A stretch of 64,000 nt of DNA from Rhizobium bangladeshense (GTDB lineage Bacteria; Pseudomonadota; Alphaproteobacteria; Rhizobiales; Rhizobiaceae). The notes beneath the pieces were generated by a model. The model worked only from the letters and a program-made list of their open reading frames with translations, was not told the origin of the DNA and did no database searches. The stretch lies in contig NZ_CP071612.1 in NCBI RefSeq assembly GCF_017357245.1, forward strand, positions 3,746,001 through 3,810,000, in the 5' to 3' direction. Below, piece after piece: positions 29,576-40,320 of the stretch. Position 1 is the stretch's first letter; every line of letters begins with the position of its first letter. The translations under genes and the position numbers were made by a program.

Positions 29576-32500
29576 ATGTCGATCAAAGCCAGCATCTATC
29601 ACCTGACGCATTATACCTATGACAAACCGGTCCGCCTCGGCCCACAGATCATCCGGTTGAAACCGGCCCCGCATTCGAAGACGCGGGTGCTCAGCCACTC
29701 GCTGAAGGTCACGCCGTCCAACCACTTCGTCAATCTGCAGCAGGATCCCTACGGCAATTATCTCGCGCGCTACGTCTTCCCGGATCCGGTGACGGAGTTC
29801 AAGATCGAGGTCGACCTCGTTGCCGATATGACGGTCTACAACCCCTTCGACTTTTTCGTCGAAGAGGAGGCGACCAAATGGCCCTTCGATTATCCTGAAA
29901 CGATGCGCGAAGATCTGTCGATCTACATGACGCCGGAACCGGCTGGCCCGCGCCTGAAGGCCTTGCTGCCGACGCTCGACTGGTCGCCCGGCCAGCCGAC
30001 GATCGATATGGTCGTCAGCCTGAATGCGCGCCTGCAGCGGCAGATCGGCTATGTCATCCGCATGGAGGCCGGCGTGCAGACGCCGGAAGAGACGCTCGAA
30101 AGCGCCACCGGCTCCTGCCGCGACACCAGCTGGCTGCTCGTCCAGATCCTTCGCCATCTCGGCCTTGCCGCCCGTTTCGTCTCGGGCTACCTAATCCAGC
30201 TGACGCCGGATCTGAAGGCGCTTGACGGCCCCTCCGGCACCGAAGTCGATTTCACCGACCTGCATGCCTGGGCCGAGGTCTATCTGCCCGGCGCCGGCTG
30301 GGTCGGCCTCGACCCCACATCGGGATTGCTGACCGGAGAAAGCCACATCCCGCTGGCTGCCACGCCGCATTACCGCAACGCCGCTCCGATCTCCGGCGGT
30401 TATTTCGGCGAAGCGGAGACCGAATTCGCCTTCGACATGAAGGTGTCCCGCGTCGCCGAACATCCGCGCATCACCAAACCCTTCTCCGATGAAAGCTGGA
30501 ACGAGCTCAACGAACTCGGCGAGAGGGTCGACCGTGTCTTTGAGGCGGAAGACGTTCGGCTGACCATGGGCGGCGAGCCGACCTTCGTCTCGATTGACGA
30601 TTTCCAGTCGGCCGAATGGAACACCGAAGCCGTCGGCCCGACCAAGCGCGAAAAAGCCGACACGCTCATCCGCCGGCTTCGCAGCCGTTTTGCTCCGAAC
30701 GGCTTCCTGCATTACGGTCAGGGCAAATGGTATCCGGGCGAGAGCCTGCCGCGCTGGACCTTCTCGCTCTATTGGCGCAAGGACGGCTTGCCGATCTGGT
30801 CCAACGACGATCTCGTCGCCACCGAGGGGCGCGATTACCAGGTAACGGAGGATGATGCCGGCCGCCTTTTGACAGCAATCGCCGGCGAGCTCGACCTGCC
30901 GCCCGATTACGTCGTGCCAGCCTTCGAGGACCCCGCCGAATGGCTCGTCAAGGAAGCGAGCCTGCCGGAAAATGTCGATCCGTCGAATTCCAAGCTCGAA
31001 GATGCCGAGGCGCGCAGCCGCATCGCCCGCGTATTCGATCGTGGATTGACGCGCCCGACGGGCTATGTGCTGCCTGTCCAGGCGTGGAATGCGCGTGCCA
31101 GCGGCCGCGCCTGGACGAGCGAGAAATGGTCGACTCGGCGCGGCCGCATCTTCCTCGTACCGGGCGACAGTCCGGTCGGCTACCGGCTGCCACTCGGCTC
31201 GCTCGCCTATATCCCGCCCTCGCAATATCCCTACATCAATCCGCTCGATCCTTTCGTGGAGCGGCCCGAGCTGCCGGATTTCGGGCAGGATGAGGGGCGC
31301 CCGCTTCAGGCAGCACACTTCCAGCCCTTCACCGGTCAGCAGCCGAGCGCACCTCAGTCGATCGGCGAAATCGGCGGCCATGTTCGCACCGCTCTTTCCA
31401 TCGAGCCGCGTGACGGCCGGCTCTGCGTCTTCATGCCGCCAACGGAAACGCTCGAAGATTATCTCGATCTCATCGCCTCGACCGAACGAGCGGCGGCCGC
31501 CTTGGGCCTCGCCGTTCACATCGAGGGATATCCGCCGCCGCAGGACGAGCGCATCAACGTCATCCGCGTCGCTCCGGATCCCGGCGTCATCGAGGTCAAC
31601 ATCCATCCGTCCTCGACATGGAAAGAGACGGTCGACGTCACCACAGCTATTTACGAGGAAGCCCGCCAGAGCCGTCTCGGCGCCGACAAGTTCATGATCG
31701 ACGGCCGCCACACCGGCACCGGCGGCGGTAACCATGTCGTCGTCGGCGGCAGCAATCCGAATAACAGCCCTTTCCTGCGCCGTCCGGATCTGCTGAAGAG
31801 CCTCGTGCTGCACTGGCAACGCCATCCGTCGCTATCCTACCTCTTTTCGGGCCTCTTCATCGGCCCGACCAGCCAGGCGCCGCGCATCGACGAAGCCCGT
31901 CACGACAGCCTCTACGAACTGGAAATCGCACTGGCGCAGATCCCGGCCCCCGGCCGCGGCCTGCAGCCCCTCCCCTGGCTCGTCGATCGCCTGTTCCGCA
32001 ATCTGCTGATCGACGTGACCGGCAATACGCATCGCGCCGAGATCTGCATTGACAAGCTCTTCTCGCCCGACGGCCCGACAGGTCGCCTCGGCCTGGTGGA
32101 ATTCCGTGGCTTCGAGATGCCGCCGAATGCCCGCATGTCGCTTGCCCAGCAACTGCTGGTGCGTGCTCTGATCGCCCGCTTCTGGATGAACCCGGCTGAC
32201 GGCAAGTTCGTGCGATGGGGAACCTCCCTGCACGACCGCTTCATGCTGCCGCATTATGTCTGGGCCGACTTCCTCGACGTATTGACGGACCTGCGCGAAA
32301 ATGGCTTCGATCTCAGTCCGGAATGGTTCAAGGCCCAGCTCGAATTCCGCTTCCCCTTCTGCGGCGAGGTCGAATATGAAGGATCGAAGCTGGAACTGCG
32401 CCAGGCGCTGGAACCCTGGCATGTCATGGGCGAGCAAGGCGCGATCGGCGGCACGGTGCGCTATGTCGATTCCTCCGTCGAGCGCCTGCAGGTGCGGTTC

Positions 32501-32899
32501 GAAACCAGCAATACCGCTCGCTACACCGTCACCTGCAACGGCCGCGTCCTGCCGCTGACCCCGACCGGGACTTCGGGCGTATCGGTCGCCGGCGTCCGCT
32601 ACAAGGCATGGCAGCCGGCCTCCGGCCTCCATCCCGTCCTGCCGATCAACACACCTTTGACTTTTGACATTTATGATACATGGTCGAAGCGTTCGATCGG
32701 CGGCTGCATCTATCATGTTGCCCATCCGGGCGGCCGGACCTATGACACCTTCCCGGTCAACGGCAACGAGGCGGAAGCACGGCGGCTCGCCCGGTTCGAG
32801 CCGTGGGGGCATACGGCGGGCGGCTATATCCCGCGCGCCGAGACGGGTTCGCCGGAATTCCCGCTGACGCTGGATCTGAGGCGGCCCGCCGGCATTTGA
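29576..32899 (+). CDS. Transglutaminase-like protease fused to DUF2126
   Basis: 1107 aa. Residues 1-85 are the bacterial transglutaminase N-terminal beta domain ([21 protein letters not shown]). Residues about 140-260 are the transglutaminase core, with a full triad: C181 (TGSCRDTSW), H230 (DLHAWAEVY) and D246 (GLDPTSG). From about 300 to the end is DUF2126, a large domain found almost only in this fusion and proposed to be an amidoligase related to the glutamine-synthetase/GCS fold ([31 protein letters not shown] near 710). Bacterial transglutaminase-fold proteins usually hydrolyse peptide or amide bonds. The whole protein may thus make and break amide bonds. First gene of a three-gene operon; 38 bp to the next. 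Confidence 0.88.
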   Translation: MSIKASIYHLTHYTYDKPVRLGPQIIRLKPAPHSKTRVLSHSLKVTPSNHFVNLQQDPYGNYLARYVFPDPVTEFKIEVDLVADMTVYNPFDFFVEEEATKWPFDYPETMREDLSIYMTPEPAGPRLKALLPTLDWSPGQPTIDMVVSLNARLQRQIGYVIRMEAGVQTPEETLESATGSCRDTSWLLVQILRHLGLAARFVSGYLIQLTPDLKALDGPSGTEVDFTDLHAWAEVYLPGAGWVGLDPTSGLLTGESHIPLAATPHYRNAAPISGGYFGEAETEFAFDMKVSRVAEHPRITKPFSDESWNELNELGERVDRVFEAEDVRLTMGGEPTFVSIDDFQSAEWNTEAVGPTKREKADTLIRRLRSRFAPNGFLHYGQGKWYPGESLPRWTFSLYWRKDGLPIWSNDDLVATEGRDYQVTEDDAGRLLTAIAGELDLPPDYVVPAFEDPAEWLVKEASLPENVDPSNSKLEDAEARSRIARVFDRGLTRPTGYVLPVQAWNARASGRAWTSEKWSTRRGRIFLVPGDSPVGYRLPLGSLAYIPPSQYPYINPLDPFVERPELPDFGQDEGRPLQAAHFQPFTGQQPSAPQSIGEIGGHVRTALSIEPRDGRLCVFMPPTETLEDYLDLIASTERAAAALGLAVHIEGYPPPQDERINVIRVAPDPGVIEVNIHPSSTWKETVDVTTAIYEEARQSRLGADKFMIDGRHTGTGGGNHVVVGGSNPNNSPFLRRPDLLKSLVLHWQRHPSLSYLFSGLFIGPTSQAPRIDEARHDSLYELEIALAQIPAPGRGLQPLPWLVDRLFRNLLIDVTGNTHRAEICIDKLFSPDGPTGRLGLVEFRGFEMPPNARMSLAQQLLVRALIARFWMNPADGKFVRWGTSLHDRFMLPHYVWADFLDVLTDLRENGFDLSPEWFKAQLEFRFPFCGEVEYEGSKLELRQALEPWHVMGEQGAIGGTVRYVDSSVERLQVRFETSNTARYTVTCNGRVLPLTPTGTSGVSVAGVRYKAWQPASGLHPVLPINTPLTFDIYDTWSKRSIGGCIYHVAHPGGRTYDTFPVNGNEAEARRLARFEPWGHTAGGYIPRAETGSPEFPLTLDLRRPAGI

Positions 32900-32937
32900 G
32901 GCCTGGGTAGAGGCCAGGGGGTAAGGCTTGGGTTTTG

Positions 32938-35355
32938 ATGGGTAAGAGACCGGCAGTGGAGCGCAGGGAAGAGGTTGAGAGCAGCATCGGCAAGGATGCG
33001 GCCTTCGCCTATGCGCCGCTTCCCGGCACAGCAGACGAAATGGTGGACAATAAAGGCGTGGTCCGCCCCGTCTGGCAGCGTTTCCTTTCGCATCTCGGCG
33101 CAATGCCGGAAAAAGATCTCGCGGAGCGTTTCGCCCGTGCCGACCGCTACCTCAGAGATGCTGGCGTCTTCTACCGCGCCTATGGCAGCAAGGGAACCGG
33201 CGAACGCGCTTGGCCGATCTCGCATATTCCGGTGCTGATCGACGAGCGCGAGTGGCAGGCGCTGTCGGCCGGCCTCGTCCAGCGCGCCGACCTCCTGGAG
33301 GCGATCGTCGCCGATATCTACGGCGAGAACAAGCTGGTGGAGGAAGGATTCTTGCCGCCGGCGCTGATCGCCGCCAATCCTGAATTTCAGCGCCCGCTGG
33401 CCGGCATCCGGCCGGCATCCGGCTACTATCTGCACTTCTGCGCCTTCGAGATCGGCCGCGGGCCTGACGGCAATTGGTGGGTGCTGGCAGACCGCACCCA
33501 GGCTCCCTCGGGCGCCGGCTTTGCCCTGGAGAACCGCGTCGCGACGACCCGGGCCTTCTCGGATATCTACGCTGAAACTCCGGTCCACCGCCTCGCCTCC
33601 TTCTTCGGCGCCTTCCGCGATGCGCTGCAGGGCATGAAACATTCGGGCGACGACCGCATTGCCGTCCTGACGCCGGGCCCTGCCAACGAGACCTATTACG
33701 AACACGCCTACATCGCCCGCTATCTAGGCTTAATGCTGCTCGAGGGCGAAGATCTCGCCGTCGTCAAGGGCCGTGTCATGGTGCGTACCGTCGCCGGCCT
33801 GAAGCCGATCGGCGTGCTCTGGCGCCGCCTCGATTCGGCCTTTGCCGACCCGCTGGAGCTGAACCAGAATTCGCATATCGGCACGCCCGGCTTGGTGGAA
33901 GCGCTGCGCGCCGAGAGCGTCACCATTGTCAACGCGCTCGGAACCGGGATTCTCGAAACCCGGGCGCTCCTGGCCTTCATGCCGACCATCTGCCGCCATC
34001 TGCTGGGGCAGGATCTGAAACTGCCTTCGATCGCCACATGGTGGTGCGGGCAGAAGGAAGAGCGCGAGCATGTTGCCAAGCACATAGAGAAAATGGTGAT
34101 CGGCCCGGCCTATTCCCGCGCCCCCTTCTTTGATGACAATGGCGAATCCGTCCTCGGCTCGTCGCTGCGGACGACGGCCAAGGATTCCATCGCCGACTGG
34201 CTGAATTCGGACGGCCCGAAACTCGTCGGCCAGGAGGTCGTCACGCTGTCCACGACGCCGGCCTGGGTGGATGGCAAGCTCGTGCCGCGGCCGATGTCGC
34301 TGCGCGTTTTCGCCGCCCGGACGGCAAATGGCTGGCAGATCATGCCCGGCGGCTTTGCTCGCATCGGTTCCGGCGCCGACGTCGCGGCGATCGCCATGCA
34401 GTCCGGCGGAGCGGCGGCCGATGTCTGGATCGTCAGCGATAAGCCGGTCGAGCGCCACACGCTGCTGCCGGCGGAGGGCAGCTTCACCCGCAACATGCCG
34501 GGCAGTCTCCCGAGCCGGGCGGCCGACAACCTGTTCTGGCTCGGCCGCTATATCGAACGTGCCGAAGGAGCGCTGCGCATCCTGCGCGCCTGGCATTCCC
34601 GTTTTGCCGAAGCCGCCGATCCAAGCCAGCCGCTGCTCGCCGACGTCTCCGCCTATCTCGCAGCCGTCGATATCGATACGGCTGAGGCCGTGCCCGAAAC
34701 GCTCCTGCGCAACATCGACAGCGCCGTCTATTCGGCAAGCAACATCCGCGACCGCTTCTCGCCCGACGGATGGCTGGCGCTCAACGATCTTGCCAAGACA
34801 GCCCGCCGCTTCCGCGTCACCGTCGCCGCCGGCGACGATGCCAGCCATGCGATGACGATCCTCCTGCGCAAGCTCGCGGGCTTTGCCGGTCTCGTGCACG
34901 AAAACATGTACCGCTTTACCGGCTGGCGTTTCCTCTCGCTCGGCCGTTATATCGAGCGCGGCCTGCACATGACGCGCCTGCTCGGCCACATGTCTGGCCC
35001 GGAAGCGCCCGACGGCGCCCTCGACATGCTGCTGGAGATCGGCGACAGCGTCATGACCCATCGCCGCCGCTACAACGTCAACACGGCGCGGTTGACCGTC
35101 ACCGACTTGCTGGCGCTCGATCCCCTCAATCCGCGCTCGGTCCTCTTCCAGGTCAACGAGATCCATCATGAGGTCGAGCAATTGCCGAATGCGCTGATTA
35201 ACGGCCAGATGTCGCCCTTCTATCGCGAGGCGATGCGGCTTCATTCCGGTCTGGCGGTGATGACGCCGGAGGGCATGGGGGTCGAGGTCTACCAGCGGCT
35301 CGAGCGCGAATTGGAGCAGCTTTCCGATCTGCTCGCCCAGACCTATCTCGGGTGA
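32938..35355 (+). CDS. Circularly permuted ATP-grasp ligase fused to an alpha-E domain
   Basis: 805 aa. Residues about 20-490 are the circularly permuted type 2 ATP-grasp module (DUF404/DUF407), with signatures GVFYRAYGSKGTGERAWP, DIYGENKLVEEGFLPP near 120 and VLTPGPANETYYEHAYIARY near 245. From about 515 the alpha-helical alpha-E domain (DUF403) begins with SRAADNLFWLGRYIERAEGA and a second LGRYIERGLHMTRLL near 670. In many bacteria these are separate genes; here they are fused. ATP-grasp enzymes join a carboxylate to an amine through an acyl phosphate. ATG 32938 is used (a TTG precedes it). The stop overlaps the next gene's GTG by 4 bp. Confidence 0.9.
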   Translation: MGKRPAVERREEVESSIGKDAAFAYAPLPGTADEMVDNKGVVRPVWQRFLSHLGAMPEKDLAERFARADRYLRDAGVFYRAYGSKGTGERAWPISHIPVLIDEREWQALSAGLVQRADLLEAIVADIYGENKLVEEGFLPPALIAANPEFQRPLAGIRPASGYYLHFCAFEIGRGPDGNWWVLADRTQAPSGAGFALENRVATTRAFSDIYAETPVHRLASFFGAFRDALQGMKHSGDDRIAVLTPGPANETYYEHAYIARYLGLMLLEGEDLAVVKGRVMVRTVAGLKPIGVLWRRLDSAFADPLELNQNSHIGTPGLVEALRAESVTIVNALGTGILETRALLAFMPTICRHLLGQDLKLPSIATWWCGQKEEREHVAKHIEKMVIGPAYSRAPFFDDNGESVLGSSLRTTAKDSIADWLNSDGPKLVGQEVVTLSTTPAWVDGKLVPRPMSLRVFAARTANGWQIMPGGFARIGSGADVAAIAMQSGGAAADVWIVSDKPVERHTLLPAEGSFTRNMPGSLPSRAADNLFWLGRYIERAEGALRILRAWHSRFAEAADPSQPLLADVSAYLAAVDIDTAEAVPETLLRNIDSAVYSASNIRDRFSPDGWLALNDLAKTARRFRVTVAAGDDASHAMTILLRKLAGFAGLVHENMYRFTGWRFLSLGRYIERGLHMTRLLGHMSGPEAPDGALDMLLEIGDSVMTHRRRYNVNTARLTVTDLLALDPLNPRSVLFQVNEIHHEVEQLPNALINGQMSPFYREAMRLHSGLAVMTPEGMGVEVYQRLERELEQLSDLLAQTYLG

Positions 35356-36239
35356 CGGCGGTGCTTTACGATCTTTCGCTCCGCATGGGTTACAGCTACG
35401 ACGTGCCGGCCTCCGGCGCTCGGCATATCATGCGACTGATGCCGCTGTCGCTGACCAACCGGCAACGCCTGGTCGCCGGCTCGATCACCATCTCGCCGAC
35501 GCCGGACGAGCAGTCGCATTTCGTTGATTTCTTTCAACATCCCGCCACCTCCTTCATGCTGCGGGCGCCGCACGAGGCGCTCGACATCCGCATGCAAGCT
35601 CGTGTGCAGGTCGAAAGCCAGCTGATTTCCGCGGATTTCTCGCCGCTGCTTGCCGACCTGCCGGAGGAAATCTCAGGCGTCTGGTCGCTGACGCCGGATT
35701 CGCCGCACCACTTCCTCGGCAACAGCCCGCGTCTGACGCAAGCGCGCGAGATTGGCGACTATGCACGAAGCTGCGTTACGCCACAGCTGACCGTTATGCA
35801 GATCGCGCACGCGCTCTGCGCCCGCATCAACAAGGATTTCACCTACGATCCCGACGCGACGACGGTGGACACGACCTCGCTTGAGGCGTTCAGGCTGAAG
35901 CGCGGCGTCTGTCAGGATTTCACCCACATCATGATTCTCGCGCTCAGAAGCCTCGGCATTCCGGCCGGCTACGTCTCCGGTTTCCTGCGCACCATTCCGC
36001 CCCCCGGCAAGGAAAGGCTGGAAGGGGCGGACGCGATGCATGCGTGGGTGCGGATCTGGTGCGGCGAGACGATCGGCTGGATCGAGCTCGACCCGACCAA
36101 CAACATCCCTGCCGGCATGGACCACATCGTCGTCGCCTACGGCCGCGACTATTCCGACGTCGTTCCCGTGATCGGCGTGTTGAAAAGTTACGGCAGCCAG
36201 CGCGCCGCGCAAGCAGTCGACGTAGTCCCGCTGAAATAA
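35352..36239 (+). CDS. Second transglutaminase-like cysteine protease
   Basis: 295 aa, transglutaminase N-terminal beta domain (1-95; YDLSLRMGYSYDVPASGARH) and core (about 150-260) with the triad C187 (RGVCQDFTH), H230 (DAMHAWVRIW) and D247 (IELDPTNN). No signal peptide, so it acts in the cytoplasm unless exported by an unknown route. Its GTG start at 35352 overlaps the ATP-grasp stop codon, showing one operon and coupled translation. It probably processes the substrate or product of the ATP-grasp/DUF2126 enzymes. Confidence 0.9.
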   Translation: MTAVLYDLSLRMGYSYDVPASGARHIMRLMPLSLTNRQRLVAGSITISPTPDEQSHFVDFFQHPATSFMLRAPHEALDIRMQARVQVESQLISADFSPLLADLPEEISGVWSLTPDSPHHFLGNSPRLTQAREIGDYARSCVTPQLTVMQIAHALCARINKDFTYDPDATTVDTTSLEAFRLKRGVCQDFTHIMILALRSLGIPAGYVSGFLRTIPPPGKERLEGADAMHAWVRIWCGETIGWIELDPTNNIPAGMDHIVVAYGRDYSDVVPVIGVLKSYGSQRAAQAVDVVPLK

Positions 36240-36350
36240 TCCCAAAACTGGAAAAATCCGCCGATTCGTTAAAATTCTATTGACGCCGTAAGGATGGCGT
36301 AAAGAAGCCGCGTGCGTAAATCACCTCACAGGGTTTCCAGTTGGGTGAAC

Positions 36351-37586
36351 ATGATGCGCACCTCCTTTATGCGTCCCTGCCTGCGTCGCATGTTCAGCGA
36401 TCGAGGCGGTAATTTTGGAATTATGACGGCGATCATGGCGCCGGTTCTTCTCGGCGCCGCCGGCATGGCGATCCAGGTCGGTGATATGTTGCTCGCGAAA
36501 CAGCAGTTGCAGGAAGCAGCCGATTCGGCGGCACTTGCAACCGCCACCGCTCTGGCGAATGGGACGATCCAAACCTCTGAGGCCGAAGCCTTTGCACGAA
36601 ATTTCGTTGCCGGGCAAATGGCGAATTACGTGCAGGGCGGCGTCGATATCAAGAGCGCGACTGGTGTCACCGTGCAGACCAGCACATCCGGCAGTTCGAC
36701 ATCCTATCAGGTGACGGTTTCGCCGAGCTACGACCTCGCGGTCAATCCGCTCATGCAGGCGGTAGGCTTCAGCACGCAGCGTCTTTCAACCTCCGGGACG
36801 ACCGTCGGCGGTCATTCGCAAAGCCAGGGCTCGATTTCCATGTATCTCGCGCTCGATAAGTCAGGGTCGATGGGCGAGGATACCGCTACCGTCAACAAAG
36901 AGAAACCAACGGAGAGCTACAGCTACAGCTGCAATCCGCACTATAATAAGAACGGCAAGCTGGTTTACGACACCTGCACCGGCACCCGTACGAACTATTA
37001 TACCAAGATACAGGCGCTGAAGATTGCTGCCGGCAATCTCTTCGGCCAGCTGAACAGCGCCGATCCTAATGCGCAGTACGTGCGCACCGGCGCGGTATCT
37101 TACGATATCGTCCAGTACTCACCCAGCAATCTCGCCTGGGGTACTGCCGGTGTCACAAGTTATGTCAATGCGCTTCAGGCGAATGGCGGCACGAATTCAA
37201 GTGGCGCGATGAACACGGCTTACACATCGTTGACAGCAAAGAACGCCGCCGGGAACGACGCCGAGGACTCCGCCCACAAGTTGAAAACCGGGCAAATACC
37301 CAAAAAATACATAGTCTTCATGACAGACGGCGATAACAACAACGATAGCAGTGGCGGCCGCTCTTACGACACTTTGACAAAAGCAACATGTGACACCGCC
37401 AAGTCCAAGGGCCTAGAAATCTATACGATCGCCTTCATGGCGCCGCCGGGCGGGCAGGCGCTGCTGCAGTATTGCGCCTCCGATGCTGCCCATTATTTCC
37501 AGGCGGAGCAAATGGAAGACCTCCTAGCCGCGTTCAAAGCGATTGGAGCGAAGGCCTCGGCACAGGTCACGCGCCTGACGAACTGA
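36351..37586 (+). CDS. TadG-like pilus-assembly protein with a von Willebrand A domain
   Basis: 411 aa. Near the N-terminus a TadE/TadG-type membrane anchor follows the GGNFGIMTAI motif (APVLLGAAGMAIQVGDMLLA), then the QLQEAADSAALATA helix common to these proteins. A vWA domain starts near residue 160, with the MIDAS metal site D169-K-S171-G-S173, and runs to the end. TadG proteins usually belong to Flp/Tad pilus loci, but none is nearby, so this is an orphan copy. I use ATG 36351; a GTG at 36312 in the same frame would add 13 residues, and neither has a strong ribosome site. Ends at a GC-rich hairpin. The vWA half is Asn/Ser/Thr-rich, as in surface proteins. Confidence 0.82.
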   Translation: MMRTSFMRPCLRRMFSDRGGNFGIMTAIMAPVLLGAAGMAIQVGDMLLAKQQLQEAADSAALATATALANGTIQTSEAEAFARNFVAGQMANYVQGGVDIKSATGVTVQTSTSGSSTSYQVTVSPSYDLAVNPLMQAVGFSTQRLSTSGTTVGGHSQSQGSISMYLALDKSGSMGEDTATVNKEKPTESYSYSCNPHYNKNGKLVYDTCTGTRTNYYTKIQALKIAAGNLFGQLNSADPNAQYVRTGAVSYDIVQYSPSNLAWGTAGVTSYVNALQANGGTNSSGAMNTAYTSLTAKNAAGNDAEDSAHKLKTGQIPKKYIVFMTDGDNNNDSSGGRSYDTLTKATCDTAKSKGLEIYTIAFMAPPGGQALLQYCASDAAHYFQAEQMEDLLAAFKAIGAKASAQVTRLTN

Positions 37587-37612
37587 GCGACCACGGCAAA
37601 AAGCCGAACAAC

Positions 37613-37644
37613 AAGCCGCGCCGGAACAAGCCGGGGCGGCTTTT
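37613..37644 (+). terminator. Terminator of the TadG-like gene
   Basis: AAGCCGC (37613-37619) pairs with GCGGCTT (37636-37642), with an inner CCGG/CCGG stem, followed by TTTT. It lies 27 bp past the stop and isolates the glycogen operon. Confidence 0.65.
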
Positions 37645-37779
37645 CGTTCCTGCTGCCCGCTATCAGATCGGGAAAGGCGATTGAAACCAACCCTCCCCAG
37701 CCGTGCGAATATGAGCTTTTCGCAAATTCTTCGTTTGCCCAAATCCTTTGTTGCAAGTGCTTCCTAACGATGCATAAAC

Positions 37780-37828
37780 TGTCGCAAGCTCAGGCGACAA
37801 ATCGATTAAATCAGGCATAACGTCCTGA
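37780..37828. promoter_or_regulatory. Two inverted repeats in the glgP leader
   Basis: TGTCGC-AAGCTCAG-GCGACA (37780-37799) and TCAGG-CATAACGT-CCTGA (37811-37828), 30-80 bp before the glgP start. They could be operators or leader hairpins; no known site is recognised. Confidence 0.35.
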
Positions 37829-37857
37829 AACAAAATTAAAATTGGCGAGATCTGACC

Positions 37858-40320
37858 ATGAACACCGTTTCCAAGCCGGTTATCCCCTCTCCCGCTCCCC
37901 GCAGCTCAAGGCCGGAAATTCTCGCTGAAGAAATCATCGAACGTCTGACCTACCGCATCGGCAAGGACGCCAAAGTGGCAAAGCCGCATGACTGGCTGAC
38001 GGCGACGATCCTGGTGGTGCGCGACCGCATCATCGACAAGTGGATGGCCTCCACGCGTGAGGTCTATGCGACCGGAGCCAAGCGCGTCTATTATCTTTCT
38101 CTCGAGTTCCTGATCGGCCGCCTCATGCGCGATGCCGTCTCCAACCTCGGGCTGATGGAGCAAGTGCGCGATGCTCTCGCCTCGCTCGGCGTCGACGTCA
38201 ACGTCATCGCCGGCCTGGAGCCGGATGCCGCGCTTGGCAACGGCGGCCTCGGTCGCCTCGCCGCCTGTTTCATGGAGAGCATGGCGACGGTCGACGTTCC
38301 GGCCTATGGCTACGGCATTCGTTATGTCCACGGCCTTTTCCGCCAGCAGCTGGCCGACGGCTGGCAGGTGGAACTGCCCGAGAACTGGCTCGCCCATGGT
38401 AATCCCTGGGAGTTCGAACGTCGCGAGAGCGCCTATGAAATCGGCTTCGGCGGCTCTGTCGAATTCATCACCACTCATGACGATCAACCACGTTACGTCT
38501 GGAAACCGGCCGAACGCGTCATCGCCGCCGCTTTCGATACGCCGGTCGTCGGCTGGCGGGGAAAACGCGTCAACACGCTGCGCCTCTGGTCGGCGCAGCC
38601 GATCGATCCGATCCTGCTCGATGCCTTCAACGCCGGCGACCACATCGGAGCGCTGCGCGAGAGCAACAAGGCCGAAAGCCTGACGCGCGTACTCTATCCC
38701 GCCGACGCAACCCCCGCCGGTCAGGAATTGCGGCTGCGCCAGGAATTCTTCTTCTCCTCGGCCTCGCTGCAGGACATCCTGCGCCGCCATCTGCAGCAAT
38801 ATGACGATTTTACCTCGCTGCCCGACAAGGTGGCGATCCAGCTGAACGACACCCATCCGGCCGTCTCCGTCGCCGAACTCGTGCGTCTGCTCTCCGACGT
38901 GCATGGACTCGACTTCGAACAGGCCTGGGACATCACCCGCCGCACCTTCTCCTATACCAACCACACGCTTCTGCCCGAAGCGCTGGAAAGCTGGCCCGTT
39001 CCGCTCTTCGAGCGCCTGCTGCCGCGCCACATGCAGATCGTCTACGCGATCAACGCCAAGATCCTGCTCGAAGCCCGCAAGGGCAAGAACTTCTCCGACA
39101 GTGAAATCCGTTCGATCTCGCTGATCGAGGAAAGCGGCGACCGCCGCGTGCGCATGGGTAATCTCGCCTTCATTGGCTCGCATTCGATCAACGGCGTCTC
39201 GGCGCTGCACACCGAGCTGATGAAGGTCACGGTCTTTGCCGACCTGCATAAGCTTTATCCCGACCGCATCAACAACAAGACCAACGGCATCACGCCGCGC
39301 CGCTGGCTGCAGCAGTGCAATCCCGGCCTCACCGGGCTGATCCGCGAGGCGATCGGCGACGAATTCCTCGATGATGCGGAAAAGCTGCGCCCGCTTGAGG
39401 CGCATGCTTCCGATCCGAGCTTTCAGCAGAAGTTCGCCGCGGTGAAGCGCGCCAACAAGGTGGCCCTTTCCAACCTTGTCGCCAGCCGCATGGGGGTGAA
39501 GCTCGATCCCTCGGCGATGTTCGACATCCAGATCAAACGCATCCACGAATACAAACGCCAGCTTCTGAATATCATCGAAGCGGTTGCCCTCTACGATCAG
39601 ATCCGCTCGCATCCCGAACTCGATTGGGTGCCGCGCGTGAAACTCTTCGCCGGCAAGGCGGCGCCGAGCTACTACAACGCCAAGCTGATCATCAAACTGA
39701 TCAACGACGTCGCCCGCACGATCAACAATGATCCGGCGGTGCGCGGGCTGCTGAAAGTCGTTTTCGTGCCAAACTACAATGTCTCGCTCGCCGAGGTCAT
39801 GGTTCCGGCCGCCGACCTTTCCGAGCAGATCTCGACCGCCGGCATGGAAGCCTCAGGGACCGGCAACATGAAGTTCGGCCTCAACGGAGCGCTGACGATC
39901 GGCACGCTCGATGGCGCCAATGTCGAAATGCGCGACAATGTCGGCGAAGATAATATCGTCATCTTCGGCCTCAGGGCGGATGAGGTCGCCAAAGTCCGCA
40001 GCGATGGTCACAATCCGCGCGCCATCATCGAGGGGTCCCGCGAACTCTCCCAGGCTCTCTCAGCCATCGGCTCCGGCGTCTTCTCGCCCGATGACCGCAA
40101 TCGCTACGCCGCGCTGATCGATGGCATCTATTCGCATGACTGGTTCATGGTCGCCGCAGATTTCGACGCTTATGCCCAGGCCCAGCGTGACGTCGATCAG
40201 ATCTGGACCAACCAGTCCGCCTGGTACACGAAGACGATCAACAATACGGCACGGATGGGCTGGTTCTCCTCCGACCGCACGATCAGGCAATATGCAGACG
40301 AAATCTGGAGAGCCGGATGA
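37858..40320 (+). CDS. glgP: Glycogen phosphorylase
   Basis: 820 aa, the family length. Releases glucose-1-phosphate from glycogen ends with phosphate. Clear landmarks are RVYYLSLEFLIGRL near 80, EPDAALGNGGLGRLAACFMES near 121, FNDTHP-like QLNDTHPAVSV near 325 and the PLP-lysine K672 in EASGTGNMKFGLNG. First gene of glgP-glgB-glgC-glgA-pgm-glgX. Its stop overlaps the glgB start by 4 bp. Having the breakdown enzyme first and co-transcribed with synthesis genes implies that turnover is controlled after transcription, for example by GlgC allostery. Confidence 0.97.
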   Translation: MNTVSKPVIPSPAPRSSRPEILAEEIIERLTYRIGKDAKVAKPHDWLTATILVVRDRIIDKWMASTREVYATGAKRVYYLSLEFLIGRLMRDAVSNLGLMEQVRDALASLGVDVNVIAGLEPDAALGNGGLGRLAACFMESMATVDVPAYGYGIRYVHGLFRQQLADGWQVELPENWLAHGNPWEFERRESAYEIGFGGSVEFITTHDDQPRYVWKPAERVIAAAFDTPVVGWRGKRVNTLRLWSAQPIDPILLDAFNAGDHIGALRESNKAESLTRVLYPADATPAGQELRLRQEFFFSSASLQDILRRHLQQYDDFTSLPDKVAIQLNDTHPAVSVAELVRLLSDVHGLDFEQAWDITRRTFSYTNHTLLPEALESWPVPLFERLLPRHMQIVYAINAKILLEARKGKNFSDSEIRSISLIEESGDRRVRMGNLAFIGSHSINGVSALHTELMKVTVFADLHKLYPDRINNKTNGITPRRWLQQCNPGLTGLIREAIGDEFLDDAEKLRPLEAHASDPSFQQKFAAVKRANKVALSNLVASRMGVKLDPSAMFDIQIKRIHEYKRQLLNIIEAVALYDQIRSHPELDWVPRVKLFAGKAAPSYYNAKLIIKLINDVARTINNDPAVRGLLKVVFVPNYNVSLAEVMVPAADLSEQISTAGMEASGTGNMKFGLNGALTIGTLDGANVEMRDNVGEDNIVIFGLRADEVAKVRSDGHNPRAIIEGSRELSQALSAIGSGVFSPDDRNRYAALIDGIYSHDWFMVAADFDAYAQAQRDVDQIWTNQSAWYTKTINNTARMGWFSSDRTIRQYADEIWRAG

